Source of the DNA: Cystobasidium ongulense
Lineage: Eukaryota > Basidiomycota > Cystobasidiomycetes > Cystobasidiales > Cystobasidiaceae
Reading direction: 5' to 3'
Assembly (NCBI GenBank): GCA_022835595.1
Contig: BQUP01000008.1
Coordinates: 868,001-932,000, forward strand
DNA: 64,000 nt
A model generated the notes under the pieces. That model searched no databases. It was given only the letters and a program-made list of their open reading frames with translations, and was not told the DNA's origin. Both the position numbers and the translations under genes were made by a program. Every line of letters begins with the position of its first letter. Position 1 is the first letter of the stretch. Shown here piece after piece: positions 48,201 to 59,980 of the stretch.

Positions 48201-49675
48201 GTGTTCCTATCCAGATATGTTCGCCCATGGTCGACTTTGAAGTAGGTGCAGGTAACTGTCTTGACATTGATGTCGTTCCGGCATCGATCGTTCTTCTAGT
48301 GGGTTCTGATGCAGTGCGCAAATTGGAGGACCCTACTGAGCGAATGGCATTCTGTAGACCCCCATTGCCATGTGCATTGTGCTCGAATGTGAAAGAGGGT
48401 GGATCACTACTTGGCGATCTAGGGGAGAACAGATTGGCTCCGTCTATTGACGAAGAAGATCGTCGCCGAGACTCAGTCGTTCTCCGTGATCTAGTAAAAG
48501 CACGGTTCAAGCCAGATTTTTCCGTGCCGCTAATAGACCCATGTCGGGCATTGGAAGAAGAGCGTCTTCGATGACTTGCGGAGGGTTCAGGACTCGTTCC
48601 AGGCGGAGCACTTGCGGTACCAGCTGTAGAGCCGAAATAGTCCCTTTCATGCTCAGGTGGATTGGGTGCATGACTGACCCCACTTCCAGGAGGGAGTGCA
48701 CCAGGTGTGCGACCTGTTCTCTGTGTTGGCTCGATGAGAGATTCAGGGGTTCTTGATGTGTTGTTGGCGACTTGTAGACGATTCAAGCGGTCTTTTAGGG
48801 CTTGATTCAGAGCAGCTTGTGGAGCGGTACTACCTTCACCAGCCAGTCTAGATCCAGTAGGTCTTCTTGCAGACGCTATTGACGATTGCAGAGAAGGTGT
48901 GACTGGACCAGGTGTCGAGGCGCCGGTAGTGAGGGAGGCGTTCTCGAATGGATTCGTACCGAGATCCAGGTCGCCAGCTCCGGGTGTCAGAGGAACCATA
49001 CTGGGGGGAATACCAGCACCTTTTGCTTTCAGATCTTCCAGTATAGATCCAGCACGTTGCATTTGTACTGGTCTTGGCTTCTTGCCTATCTCGGGGAGGG
49101 AGGAAGTTGACCAGGACAGGTTGGACTTTGGCCCTGTCCTTTCCGAACCCGACCCCTGAGGAGGAGGAGTCGCGGAGCGAGTAGGGGTAGAACCGCCTGA
49201 ATGTATCGGTGATAGGATTGTACCCGTACCATTTTGGGAGTAACGTGAATCTGATTCTTCTGGAGCTAGCGTAATCTGAGGTCCTCGAGCAAAGCTGGGG
49301 AACGGAACAGTATCGGTACCCACATCAGTCCTCGTGGCCAGTGTGGGCATCGAAGCTACCTGGGCACCGAAAGGCTGAGGCGTCCGAGCTCCATTGCGCT
49401 CGATAATGGAAGAGTTGTGCTCTTGCAGTAGCCGGAGCTGCTGCTGATGCTCTTGCTGCTGACGAGTAGCAGGGTCTTCGAACGAGACAGTCTCTGGCCT
49501 GGTTTGCGTATAGATAGATATTTGTGTATCATCATATAATGTATTCGAGTTATGCGCGTTGGGGGACGATCAGTCTAACGGCTGCAACGTGAAAAGGCCG
49601 GCAGTATGCTACTCACAAGAAGAGGGTGGCTATGAGCACACGAGGAGCTCTCTTGCCGGTGGGCAGGCTGGTCAT
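45286..49675 (-). CDS. TPS3: Trehalose synthase complex regulatory subunit (Tsl1/Tps3 type)
   Basis: A large GT20 plus trehalose-phosphatase protein. A short first exon (49617-49675, MTSLPTGKRAPRVLIATLF) splices at 49498 into LPETVSFEDPATRQQQEH, matching the LFLP start of the family. About 370 disordered Ser/Pro residues follow. The synthase domain has WVNDYHLLLVPRMIR, IGFFLHINFPSSEIFRCLPV, LGADLVGFQTYNLARHF and FLHQDVSFSQYLALLQVADC..SLREGMNL. The phosphatase domain has LILLDLEGTLVHTSG and VYVMSGAPPTELDDL. Motif I is DLEGT instead of DxDGT and the synthase loop is HINFPS instead of HTPFPS, which points to a non-catalytic subunit like yeast Tsl1/Tps3 that stabilises Tps1/Tps2. Around nine exons; intron positions are partly approximate. 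The choice between Tps3 and Tsl1 is arbitrary. Confidence 0.88.
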
Positions 49676-50457
49676 CGTGCTTCGCTTGATGCCTTTGGGG
49701 ACGGTCGGTCAATAATGCGAGCTTGCTTGCTTGCTCTGCGTGCCCTTGAACGGAGCAAGACGGTAGGCAGTAGATGGAACAGAGACTGAGCCGGTGGAAG
49801 GCGAGTGTGCTGCTGGCAAGCCTGTTGTGGAGTGTAGGGGTGCAGGTGTCTATCATAAGCGAAAGAGCAGACTCAGTTCCTGCACCTTCAAGTTGTCCAG
49901 ACTGCCGGGCAGCGATCACGTTTGACGTAGGTAGGACCAAAACCTTGGAAGGATTGAAAAGCAAAGTACCGTACAAGCATACAACAAACCACGAGCTTGC
50001 TGACTAGGCGACTGCCTCTGGACCACAGTGTGCTACGGCATAGCTAGAAGATTGTACATAGGTCAGTCCCGTTTCAGGTACGGTCGTGCTTTTAAGGTTT
50101 CAAGGCCTTCAAGTCATCAACAGGTGGTCAAGTATTCAGTTGAATGGACAATATGGGTGAATCAAGCAGGGTACCACAGTCACAGCACTTATAGAGCAAA
50201 ACTTGCGTTATTTCCTATGTTATCCGAATTGAGTTTGCAAACAGACAGTCAAGGTCAACAAGTCAAGCCCAACAACCGCGACCGCAGTAGCATAGTATGC
50301 TACTGGCAAAGTTGTCAGTGGCAAGGAGAGGGCTAGCTCTTTCAGCTCTTTTGATGCAGACTGACTATCTACATTGAATGGGCAATATGGCATGAAAAGC
50401 TTTGATGCGGTCATTGACTGATTGTTTCTCAAGTATCGCCTAAAAAGATCTAGTTCA
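49676..50457. other. Intergenic, no gene seen
   Basis: About 780 bp upstream of the trehalose complex gene and downstream of the weak hypothetical gene. Should include the promoter of the former. Contains two near-copies of a TTGAATGG(A/G)CAATATGG-like phrase (about 50140-50155 and 50375-50390). Confidence 0.4.
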
Positions 50458-51120
50458 TGAAATACCTGAGAATTCGGAACAAGAAGAAGCCAGAGCGAGG
50501 CAGAGGTTTACCAGGGTACATGTCCTTCCAGCAGACCTTACATCGTCTGATATGTTTGGGATCTTTGATGAACGGCGTTCTGCTCTTAAGGAGTGGACGG
50601 CAAGGAGGGAGTGGGATGCGCGTCGATGGGCGTGCAATAGGGGGCCATACAGTCGCAGGGAGCACAGGGGATGGGGCAGGTGTTCGTCCACCTGCAGGGG
50701 GAACAGGGAATGGGATATAAACAGTCGCGGGGATGGCGAAAGGTGGGTTAGGAGGCCCTCCATTAGTAGGGAAAGCGCGCGTGGGCCTTGATGGGCGCCA
50801 GCTTGTCCACCTAGTATTTGTCTCGTAGGTGGATCAATTTGGCGTACATGAACATCTGCACGTCTTCTCGTAGGGCCTGCAATTTGCTGAGGGCGTTCTC
50901 GCCTATCTAGCACAGGCGTAGGGCTTGTCTGATCTTGTCTTCTTTCACGGACCTATACATTCCCCGACCCGGAAACGCCTGGATTGAGGCTCCTGGACTT
51001 TGCTGGCGCCGATGCGATTCGTACTCGCTGCTCCCGTCTGGCAGGCCTTTCGTTGTCAGTTGGAGGTGTACGAAGTTCTTGCGACTCCTCCAACCATTGC
51101 TCTATGTCTCTGCCACTCAT
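50458..51120 (-). CDS. Hypothetical Pro/Arg-rich protein
   Basis: Not recognised. The model starts at MSGRDIEQWLEESQELR and crosses an intron of about 72 nt (donor GTACGA, acceptor GTATAG, removing an in-frame TAG) into VRERRQDQTSPTPVLDRRER and a Gln/Arg/Pro stretch. It may then splice near 50719 and 50611 into SRTPFIKDPKHIRRCKVCWK with a CxxC pair, ending at 50458. The proline-rich middle also reads open in a second frame, so a frameshift is an alternative to the second intron. The composition looks like a disordered protein. The whole model could be wrong; only the first intron join looks natural. Confidence 0.3.
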
Positions 51121-51725
51121 CGTCGTAAGTACAGCGTTTGTACAAGCACAATCGACCCGAATCAATGTTGCGGCAGAGGCTCTTGTCAGGAGAAGAAGAG
51201 GAGAGTGGTGAAGCTCAGCAGGTCGAAACTACGGCTTGGGGTCAGCATCGTCAATGCTAGCTATACAACATGTGACGCGGTCCAACTGTTGAGCTGTAAA
51301 GGCCGTGCAGGAGTCGGACGGGGTACGATGCATAAGTATGCCCAATGCCCAAGGTAGAGTGGCTTTCAAGTAGTGCTGAGCATTATTTGCAAAGGGTGGG
51401 TGTTATGAAAGCGTTGTTATGTTGGTACTGCAAAGCCGATTGAAAAAGGTCCATCGCTTTGCTATGGCTGTTCAGCCCAGCTTGCCAGGCAGAGCATGCG
51501 TGCAAGTGACTGCTATATTCTTGCTTTTCTCCGTTAACAATTCTTCTGGATGCCTTGTGGCCTGTCGGTCTGCTGCAGCCTGGGATCACTGTCCATGCGA
51601 CGTCACACCCAAACACCAAAAGCAGCAGTCTCTGGAGCCTCGAAATGCGGCATCTTGGGATGGACGTCTTGCTCTTCTTCATCAGCAAACACTCATCAAA
51701 TGCATTCGTGACATCCGTCAAAGAT
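51121..51725. other. Intergenic, no gene seen
   Basis: About 600 bp between divergent starts of the hypothetical gene and the kelch gene. Open frames on both strands at 51383-51721 show no motif. Confidence 0.35.
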
Positions 51726-54271
51726 GACTGCCTCTACGCATATAAGTGCACGCCGTCGGCTCTTCGGGGCCATCCTGCTCAACTCGAGCTTCCTGCTGGA
51801 ACTTGCTCATGGTCAAGAGGTAGCCCAGCCGGTTCCCTGCTTACGCTGGGCGCATCACAGCACTCTTGCGCAGGACCAGCAAGGCAATGGCCAGTCGATA
51901 TGGATATATGGAGGCCGAGCGAGAACTTCGTATGGTCAAGCACTCAACAGTGAGGAGAGAAAGAAGAAGACCTGCGTCGATCATCATGCTGAGACCTTTA
52001 ATTAACCATTCGTGCCCAGCCTGGACAAACGCTCTCATCAAATTGGACATCAACGAGCCGTTCTCCATTGGCAAACCACCTCTCGAGGTAGTCCAGTCTG
52101 ACCGCAATACTTCTAATGCTCCGCCACATGTAGCCTTGGGAGCTCTGGCTGCCAATGCAGACGGATCCGCACTCTATCAATACTTTGGCGAGTTCTCAGA
52201 TACGCCTGCTGTAAATCCAACTCCAAACCGGTTATGGCGCTACAGCATTCCTGATAGAGATTGGGAAGTTGTGAATACGACTGGAGACACCATAATGAGG
52301 GTGGCGGAAGGTGCAAGTGCTTCTGCAGCCAATGTCGGTACAGACGGAGAGCCCGTCTCTTACTACTTCGGAGGTCATGAAGATGTGTAAGCGTGTCAGA
52401 TGTCTTAACGCCCTCTCGTGGATTGGCTGATGTTAAAGCCTCTCCCATAGCTTTACAGTTCAAGACTGGACAGGCGACAGGGTGTTTTTATCGTCAATGA
52501 CATCTCTCGACCTCGGTTCTCACGAATGGAGGAACATCAGCACATATTCTAAGGCAGGCGACTCTGGCTCGCGAAATTCTACAAGTTCAGGTATACCGCC
52601 TATTCTGCGAGCAGATTCCACTTTGACGTATGTACCCAATTTGGGAACGGATAACAAGGGTGTACTAGTATCGATAGGTGTAGGTGGCTTATCATCCAGC
52701 TTCTTAGTCCACAAAGCTGAAGTCATTATATTTACCCAGGGTGGGAATGAAAACCAGATGATTGAAAATACTGTACTGGACGTTTATGATGTTGGAGCGG
52801 GCGCATTCGTGAAACAAGCTACGCAAGGTGATATCATGAAACCTCGTGTTAACCACTGTGCTGTCAGAGGTGGGTCATTATGGCTTCCAATGTCTAAGAG
52901 GGTGAAACAACAGGTCAGTGAAAGTAGTTTCTTCATAGGTTCCGCAATCGTCAACGGTCAAGAACAGCATCAGATCTTCGTCTACGGTGGACATGCTTCG
53001 AACAGGACGACTCAAATACAAGAGGGTCAAGACACGGATCTGTACATACTCAGTATACCAAGCTACACCTGGACTTATGTTGGTAGCAATCTCACCAGCC
53101 AGCCTGTAGCTCGAGCTGGCCATACCTGCGAACTTATCGGTGATCAAATGATAGTCATCGGAGGCTATATCTCGGAAGATTATCTGTGCGAGCAACCTGG
53201 CGTATACATCCTCAATACTACCTCGCTGGCCTGGAACACAGATTATACGCCAGGTACAAGCTATCAAACGCCTGAATTGGTAAGAAATATCACAGGTGGA
53301 GTTGGCATTAGCAATTCGACAGGTGGCAGTGGGTGGTCAGGTCCAAACAATGACTACACGGCAACAGTCACTCAGGGAGGATCTGCTCCTACTGGATCGA
53401 CGACACCAAGTGATGGCAAAATGCAGGACAGCGGAGGCGGTCCCAAGCTTGGCCCTGTGTAAGTATATGCATAAGCATACTTGGCAGACTTAAGCATGCG
53501 CTGAAGCTGACATGACTTTCCATCTGACACAGTCTTGGAGGTGTCGCCGGTGGACTCTGCCTGTTATTCCTTATCATATTGTTGATCAACTTCTTCGCGA
53601 AGCGGCAAAGGCGCCGCGAGAGAGCGGCATGGTCTCGGCGTTTACTGAGGCAAGACGGGTATACCTGGACTGCTGATGATGACGAAGAAGGTTCAGCTAT
53701 GGTAGCAATGCCATACAGCGATATGAGCAGATCATGTACGCAATTTGTCGGACCTGCACTACTCGTACCACTGGCTGATGGTCAAACTCATACGTAACAG
53801 CACGCAGCCAGGATGAAGGCCAAAGACCGACTTCATCAGTGCCGATGCACGCGAGTGAAGGTTCCAGAGAGAGTGCTGTTAATTGGTCAGGCTCGAAACA
53901 ATCTGCTAGCGATAATGTCGAAACCGACACAGAAGGAATGCAAGTGTCCGGATTAACTCATTTGGCTCCGCGCGAGGTAGGTACCCATACCAAAGCGTGT
54001 GTAACGGTTCCCTATCGTACTGATGCGATTTGCATAGACGTTGCGGGTTACCAACCCCTCAAATCGCTCAGTGTCCTCTCTTGGGTACTCGGCTACACAG
54101 CGCAGCACTTGAGGGCGTTACGTATCTTCCGCGTCGAGTCTGCTTGCAGAATCGGAGTAACATGCTAGGGCTCAGAGACAGGCGTTAGCGAAATATGAAA
54201 GATTAAGTCAGCTGGAGTTTGAAGCAGTATCAAATAAGTGCTTGGAGCCCAATTTGAGCTTTGTCATGTAG
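51724..54271 (+). CDS. Membrane-anchored kelch-repeat protein
   Basis: A probable type I membrane protein. The N-terminus (SARRRLFGAILLNSSFLLELAHGQ) is a signal peptide or anchor. The lumenal/extracellular part has kelch-like blades: SIWIYGGRARTSYGQ, VSYYFGGHED, EVIIFTQGGNENQM, HQIFVYGGHASNRT and GDQMIVIGGYISEDYL, plus many N-glycosylation sequons. A Gly/Ser/Thr linker precedes one transmembrane helix (VAGGLCLLFLIILLINFFA) with a basic stop-transfer (KRQRRRERAAWSRR) and a Ser-rich cytoplasmic tail. Introns fit near 51951-52017, 52388-52450, 52871-52938, 53461-53532 and 53734-53806. The 3' end is uncertain: a splice into AQRQALAKYERLSQLEFEA ends at 54271, another model ends at 54112. Kelch propellers bind proteins; the partner is unknown. 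Confidence 0.78.
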
Positions 54272-54355
54272 CCTTTTGATAAGAATGCCGTATTAACTTG
54301 TGTTTTTACATCAACATTACCAAAAACTCGGCGAAGAAACTAGCAGTTGAACTAT

Positions 54356-55646
54356 CTATACCTTAATCTTTAGGGCCTTCCGCTGCACATCGCTAGTGCT
54401 CAACTCGACTTTGGCTAGACCATTGTTCAGTGTCTCTAGCAAAGAGCAAGCTTGACAAAGCTCTTGACTTGACATGGAACCGCATCTAGTACATTTGCCT
54501 GAATGGTGTTCAATCAGCTCCGGTTTTAACAACAACAAAACGAAAACAGGGCAAAAACGCTTGTGAAACTTACCTTGAACCGGCCTCTTCACATCCACCT
54601 TGACCATGCCAGCCATGGCTTCTCCAGAATATATGATATCTAAGATAGAACTCGGACGAACCGCTTCTAGATCCTTCACCAGTGCCCTTGCATGCCCGCG
54701 ATACGCTGTAGGCGAATATATGCATTCTGTAGAGTGGTAATCCAATTTCTACGAAAAACACAAATTCAGTTGACAGCTCGTCAAGCAGGGGAGAGTATAG
54801 CTACTCACATGAAAGTATGCATACATGACAATTTCTTTTTCGTATGCATACTTGAAAGGCTTGCTCCGCTTGACTGTCTGTCCTTGCTCGCCTGATCCAG
54901 TAGCAATCGCCGTACAGCGCTCGACTCGAGCAATATCACCTCTCAGGACTGTGTCAAGGTGGAATAGAAGTCAGTAGCTAACCTGACTATGTTTTTCAGG
55001 TGCGCGAGCTTACCATTCATGAGAACGGTTTCTGCGACATCGTCGGCATTATGACCAGTAACGATATGGTCGACCTGAAGCACGTCACCTCCAAGATCGA
55101 GGGCCTTCCGACGGAAGACTCCACAGTATGTACAATTCCCCTTCTTCCCTGTCTCTTTGACAACCTTGTCCATGGTCCACCCTTCGTAGAGATCGGCGTA
55201 AGAGAGGATTTTCAAAGGTAGATTGTATTGCTCGCTATTTCGCTGTACGGTCAGGAGAGAATCATCCCGGTAGCCTGATATACCTTCGTCGATACTGAGG
55301 AGCTGAAGTTCTAGGCCATAGTCGTATCTGGCGTTGAGAAGTGTCATGATGTGTGCCAAAACGGTGGAATCTAGATGTAGGTTGATCGGTGTATAGAGCG
55401 AGTCAGTCAAAGAAGGAACACAGAGATTGGAGTAAGCTTGTAGCAATGCGATCCACCTTTGCCTCCACTTGCAGCTACTCCGACTCGCTCGCCTCGCCTG
55501 AACAGGGCATTCCGCTGTATCGTGTTGTGCACCTCCGTCTCGAAGACCAAGAAGAAGCACTCTCGACAGACGGCCTGACCTGTCTTCGGACGACGAAGTA
55601 TTGCCCTCCGCGGGCTGGTTGGCTCACAGAGCGCACACGGTGCCAT
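54356..55646 (-). CDS. NCS6: Cytoplasmic tRNA 2-thiolation protein Ncs6/Ctu1
   Basis: An ATP-dependent enzyme that, with Ncs2 and the Urm1 sulfur carrier, thiolates U34 of Lys, Glu and Gln tRNAs. The N-terminal zinc-binding CALC...CRECFF pair, PP-loop ASGGKDST (joined across an intron at about 55361-55452), [14 protein letters not shown] and [15 protein letters not shown] are all present. The second domain has [21 protein letters not shown] and the C-terminal zinc block [20 protein letters not shown]. Seven or so exons. The start at 55646 (MAPCALCEP) fits the family; one 14 codons upstream is possible. Every catalytic Cys expected for the thiolase is present. Divergent from the MBL gene, 313 bp apart. 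Confidence 0.95.
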
Positions 55647-55959
55647 CTTTGAGATGGAAGTGGGCTGGATGTGGTCAGAAGTAGACACAGGGCATTGGGA
55701 AGAAAGCGACTTTGTTCTGGTGAACGATGTGGCGACAAACTTTTACTGTGACAATCTGGTGGTGAAAGAGGCTCCCCGACCTCAATCATCAATGGATCCG
55801 CTGGGCTATATCTGAGCACTAATGCATCACTGTGTTGCTTCGCTCCGCTTCTGTGAATCGCCCACCGGAAGGGTGTGCACGTGGCGTAGAAAGGTAGCCT
55901 ACAATGGACGACAGCCCTAATGGCCCTTGGCTCTCTGTCCACACTACGACAAAGGAACA
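55647..55959. promoter_or_regulatory. Divergent promoter region, Ncs6 and MBL gene
   Basis: 313 bp between two divergent starts, presumably shared upstream sequence. No TATA box or other clear element was recognised. Confidence 0.4.
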
Positions 55960-57399
55960 ATGAAGATGAATGCTTACAACTCTTTGCGTCAGGTTGACAG
56001 AGTGACAATCGAGTACGCTTCAGTGCCAGGAATATCTGCAGTATCAGGTCCCAGCTGAACGGTATCACGAAAAACAGGGTATTAGTGGACAATGCCATAG
56101 AATGGTAATTCGAACAAGTCAACTAGCCCTCCATACTACCTGTTCAGTGGCTCACTAATGGTTGCCAGGTTCCATACCTGGCCTCAGGGATTCCAGCCGG
56201 AAATGATAGGCAAGCTGCAGAAGAACCCTGCTCCGGACCCAAAGACCGGTACACCTTTCTTAGACTTAGAGAACTCGTAAGTGTGTCACTCCATAGCACT
56301 TTAACCGACTACAACTGAGTATCTCGACCTGACGCTGTACCAGCTGTTGCGGTATGCGACGTTCTCACCTGATTTGAAAGATCGCACACTCACGTACCTC
56401 TAACTACCTTATCAAGGTGCACATGGATTGAGCTTACTCGTAACGACCGAAGTCGACGACGAGAAGCACACTTTCATGTTTGATTGTGGACCGGAGGGCA
56501 AGAGTATCGACAGAAACATAAAAGCGCTCGAAGTGGATCTGACGAAAGTGGAAGCCATCGCCCTTTCCGTAAGGTTTTCAGTTACTTCCATAGACAACAG
56601 TTGATTCACAAATTCAACCGTATCATAGCACTGGCATTCTGATCATTCTGGAGGCATCCTACAAGCTCTCAAACTTATCTCCCAAGCTAAGAACGAGTCA
56701 AGCGAGCAGCATACGCAAACAATCGTAGATTTACATCCAGATAGGCCAGAAGCGCGCAGTATCTGGCCACCCCATCTTCCCGCTCCTCTAACACGACTTC
56801 CCGACGATCCCACCTTCGAAGAGATACAAGCAGCGGGCGGTAAAGTCAACAAGCACAATGAGGCTCACACGATAGCTAACAACACTGCTTATATAAGTGG
56901 TCAGATCAAACGCCAGACTCCATTTGAGACTGGCTTGATTGGGGGATCGCAATGGGTAGACGGAGCTTGGCGAAGCGGACCTGGCAACCCAGGCTGGCTT
57001 GTGATGGATGAGAGATATCTTGTGATAGACGTCAAAGGCAAAGGACTCGTAGTTTTCAGCTCGTGCTCGCGTATGTGAAAGTCTGCCAGCTACCGGCAGC
57101 CCGCTTACTGACAACGAGTTATTACAGATGCTGGCATTGTGAACGTATGCAAATCGGCAATTGACGCAACAGGTGGTGCACGGCCGCTATTAGCTGTCAT
57201 TGGGGGTTATCACCTGGGAGGAGTTGGAATGGAAGATCGTATTCCGGATACAGTCAAGTATTTCGCAGAAGAAGTGCAACCTAGAGCCAGTTATCTCGTC
57301 CCCATGCATTGCACCGGATTCAAGGCCAAAGTAGCCTTGAGTAATGCTCTCGGAGAAAGCGTCATACCCGCTGGATCGGGTTCGCGGATGATCTTCTAA
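55960..57399 (+). CDS. Metallo-beta-lactamase-fold hydrolase
   Basis: A zinc-dependent MBL-fold protein of the group related to archaeal and bacterial MBL proteins annotated as pterin-type enzymes (COG1237-like). Splicing joins MKMNAYNSLRQVDRVTIE to VLVDNAIEW (exon 56078-56104, 27 nt), FHTWPQGFQPEM...FLDLENS, the 8-nt exon 56344-56351, and GAHGLSLLVTTEVDDEKHTF. Zinc ligands are visible: HWHSDHSGG, a later His in AVIGGYHLGG and PMHCTGFKAK near the end. The body continues IVDLHPDRPEARS and GLIGGSQWVDGAWRSG and ends SGSRMIF. The reaction is unknown. Start choice (55960 or 55966) rests on the frame of the first exon. Confidence 0.85.
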
Positions 57400-58085
57400 T
57401 TCAAGCTCGGGGCTAGTCATTCTGGGTGACAAACAGGCCAGGATAACTTTCAGAGTGAAAGAGAGAGGCAAGGAAATGCTGTTTTGTTTTGTCTGGGAAG
57501 ATATGGATACATTGCTTCGTTTCATCGACGGCGGAATTGGTCATCAAAGGAAAGAAAAAAAGGGTTTGTGTATCAAGAGCTTGATGGGGAAAGTACAAGT
57601 TGTAACAAGAGGTGACACCCCGGGTGAAACCGGGGTGGGGGAAAGTAGGATTTATCCAAAGGAAGTACAAGGGTTTCCTCTCGTTCGCTTCTGAATAGTC
57701 CTTGCATGTGAGAACGACATCTGTAGAGCAGCAGATATAATGCTAAGCTAGAGAAGTGAGATGGAATTTGCTGCTTGGTATAGTAATATGCCCTTTCTGC
57801 TTGTTTCTTCATGCGTTGCATAGACAGTATGACATGCGATACGATTGAGAACGACGATGTGATTGGTTGCAGGTGCAGAGTAGAAGTGATCCTTGGTTTC
57901 AGACGTATAGCTCTTTAAATTCACGCTGTAGACCTGTCTCTTGACTGGCGGTTGATACCTTGCTGCGTGTCTGTACGCCCAACGAGGTGCCAGACTTGAT
58001 AGCTCTGGTCGCAGGGGAGAACGGACAAAGAAATAACCGAATCAGCAGGGTACATTAACAAAGTTCAGGGCCGTGAATATCTGAC
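57400..58085. other. Convergent 3' region, no gene seen
   Basis: About 690 bp between the convergent stops of the MBL gene and the OTU gene. It contains a short hairpin-like GGTGACACCCCGGGTGAAACC stretch near 57611. Presumed 3' UTRs. Confidence 0.4.
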
Positions 58086-59980
58086 TCACTGTTTGCGCTG
58101 ACGCCTCGTCGGTGCGCGAGGAGAGACAGAGAGCGCATCTCTTCGTTTAGGGAATCGACTACTCTTCATAGGAGAAATGATTCGAGTTTGTGACTCTGAA
58201 GTTCCCTCGCGAGCAGCAGGAGGTGGAGTCGGAGCGATTGAGCTATTTCTATCTTCGTTGTCTTCTTGGGTCGAACTTGCAGTAGAACTGGGAGGTGTAC
58301 CACCAATACTACTAGCAACTGAAGCAGCAGTAGCTATGATATCATCACCACCGTTACTAGAAGCATTATCAAGAGTATCTGTAGATAGTCTAAATCTTTG
58401 TCTAGGGGATTCAGCAGCTTCAAATTCAGCATCTGGCGAAGCAGCTCTAGATCTAATTTTCTTGTTAGATGAAGAATTACTAATGAGTGGAGATATAGAA
58501 GTTTTAAGCATGATACTACGATCTCTCTCAATTAGATCTGATAATTGGGTGGAATTGGTAGATTGTGAATTATTAGTTGCAGATGTTGCAGTTGAGCTTG
58601 ATGCTGATGGGGACGATGATCGAGTTGGGAGACTTGATGAGATGATCCCTGGTGTCGCTGCTGTTATACCGATGCTAGGAGGTGGGGTTGTATTTGATGA
58701 TTGAGGACTAGTAGGTTGATTGAAATCCTCTGATTCAGTCTCATCTACTTCAATCTCTAGTAGTGATTCTAACGCTCGCTCCCAACTTCCCCCAGAGTCG
58801 TGAATGAGCTTGCGTATTTCAGTAATTGAATGTCGGTGTGGATAGCGCAAAGAGGATAAGATGAGTGACTCTTCTTGCGTTACTCCAGGAAGGTCTTCGG
58901 CTTTGATGTCTTCCACTGCTCCAGGCATGGGCTGCTGCTGTTCAATAATGCATGGGAGGCCGGTGTGCGGACCCGCAATGTTGCGAGCAGAGGAGTAATG
59001 CTATCAATGGAAAAGTTAAGAGTCAGTTGCTGAATGGAAATGAAACGTTTTGTCCTCTGCGACTTACCTCCCAGTTGTGATAGACGATGTATAAATCCGG
59101 TAATTCCTCCTCAATCTCCTTTGCTTTACCTTTACTATCTCTTCTAGAGTGTTGCTGTTTTGCTTCTCTACTAGCTTTCGCAGCGGGAGATTCGTCTTCA
59201 AACCCAATAACATAGACAAGTTCAGCTTGAATCACCTTGATCCTTCTTTTGGTCATTCTAGCAAAAGCAACGATTTCTAACTGGGTACCGTATGTGGCGG
59301 AGTTTCTCATTTCTGCTACATGTGCTCCATATGCACCTTCGGGTGAGGAATGGTTGCTGTCGTCTATGAATGCGATGTACTCGTCTCGGTGTGCGAGTAG
59401 GAAATTGCATACTTCGTGGCGGATTGATAAATGATGATTTGGTGTGCCATGTAGCTGGTCAGAGAGAGAGCGGAAGAGACAGGATCCATCGCCGAGACTG
59501 AGAAGAGTGTATATGGGATGGAACGAGGGTGGAGTGGGCAGACCATGTCGCGAGATATACAAGATTGAGAGAAGATGATCGGAGACGTGGGAGGGGGAAT
59601 GTACAGATGGAGACAGCAGGGAAGGCGGTCGCAGAGGTGTATTAGCGCATGTGGTAGTTGCAGACGAGGAAGAAGACGACCTACGTGTTGGCAGCATACA
59701 GCCCGAGTCTTTTCAGCTGTGCTTCGAGCTGTCGCTCGTCATTGAAGGGATCGTTGTAGAGCTGCAATGAGCATGGGCATTTGGCGGTCATCAGCAAGGC
59801 TGCAGCATAGCAAGAAAGGTGAACGAAGAGAAGAGAGCATACCCTTGCACCCTGCCCGCGAGTCTTGTCTCTTGCCCTGTTGGTGACTCCACCGCCGCCT
59901 GCTTTCTTGCTCGAGCTCTTCGCCTTGTAGCCTGCGCCTGGGTTGGCGACTCTGCGCGGAGGGCGGCCTCGACCGGCCAT
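58086..59980 (-). CDS. OTU-domain deubiquitinase (OTUD3-like)
   Basis: A cysteine protease of the ovarian tumour family that cleaves ubiquitin chains. Exon 1 encodes a basic Gly/Lys-rich start (MAGRGRPPRRVANPGAGYKA). After an exon with LYNDPFNDERQLEAQLKRLG comes the catalytic box LGDGSCLFRSLSDQLHG (Asp and Cys), then HVAEMRNSATYGTQLEIVAF and the His in LYIVYHNWEHYSSAR. The C-terminal third has a UBA-like segment (YPHRHSITEIRKLIHDSGGSWERALESLLE) as in OTUD3, then Ser/Thr-rich sequence and a basic end. The intron before the catalytic box is about 270 nt. Four exons. All catalytic residues are present. The UBA-like part is a guess from pattern. Confidence 0.87.

Noticed and set aside
54813-54853. 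12-bp inverted repeat (AAGTATGCATAC and its complement)
   Set aside because: It is inside an Ncs6 exon and follows from the repeated coding word Tyr-Ala-Tyr in [14 protein letters not shown].
58177-58704. A 175-codon plus-strand frame opposite the OTU gene
   Set aside because: It is the mirror of the Ser/Thr-rich coding sequence of the OTU protein and has no independent support.
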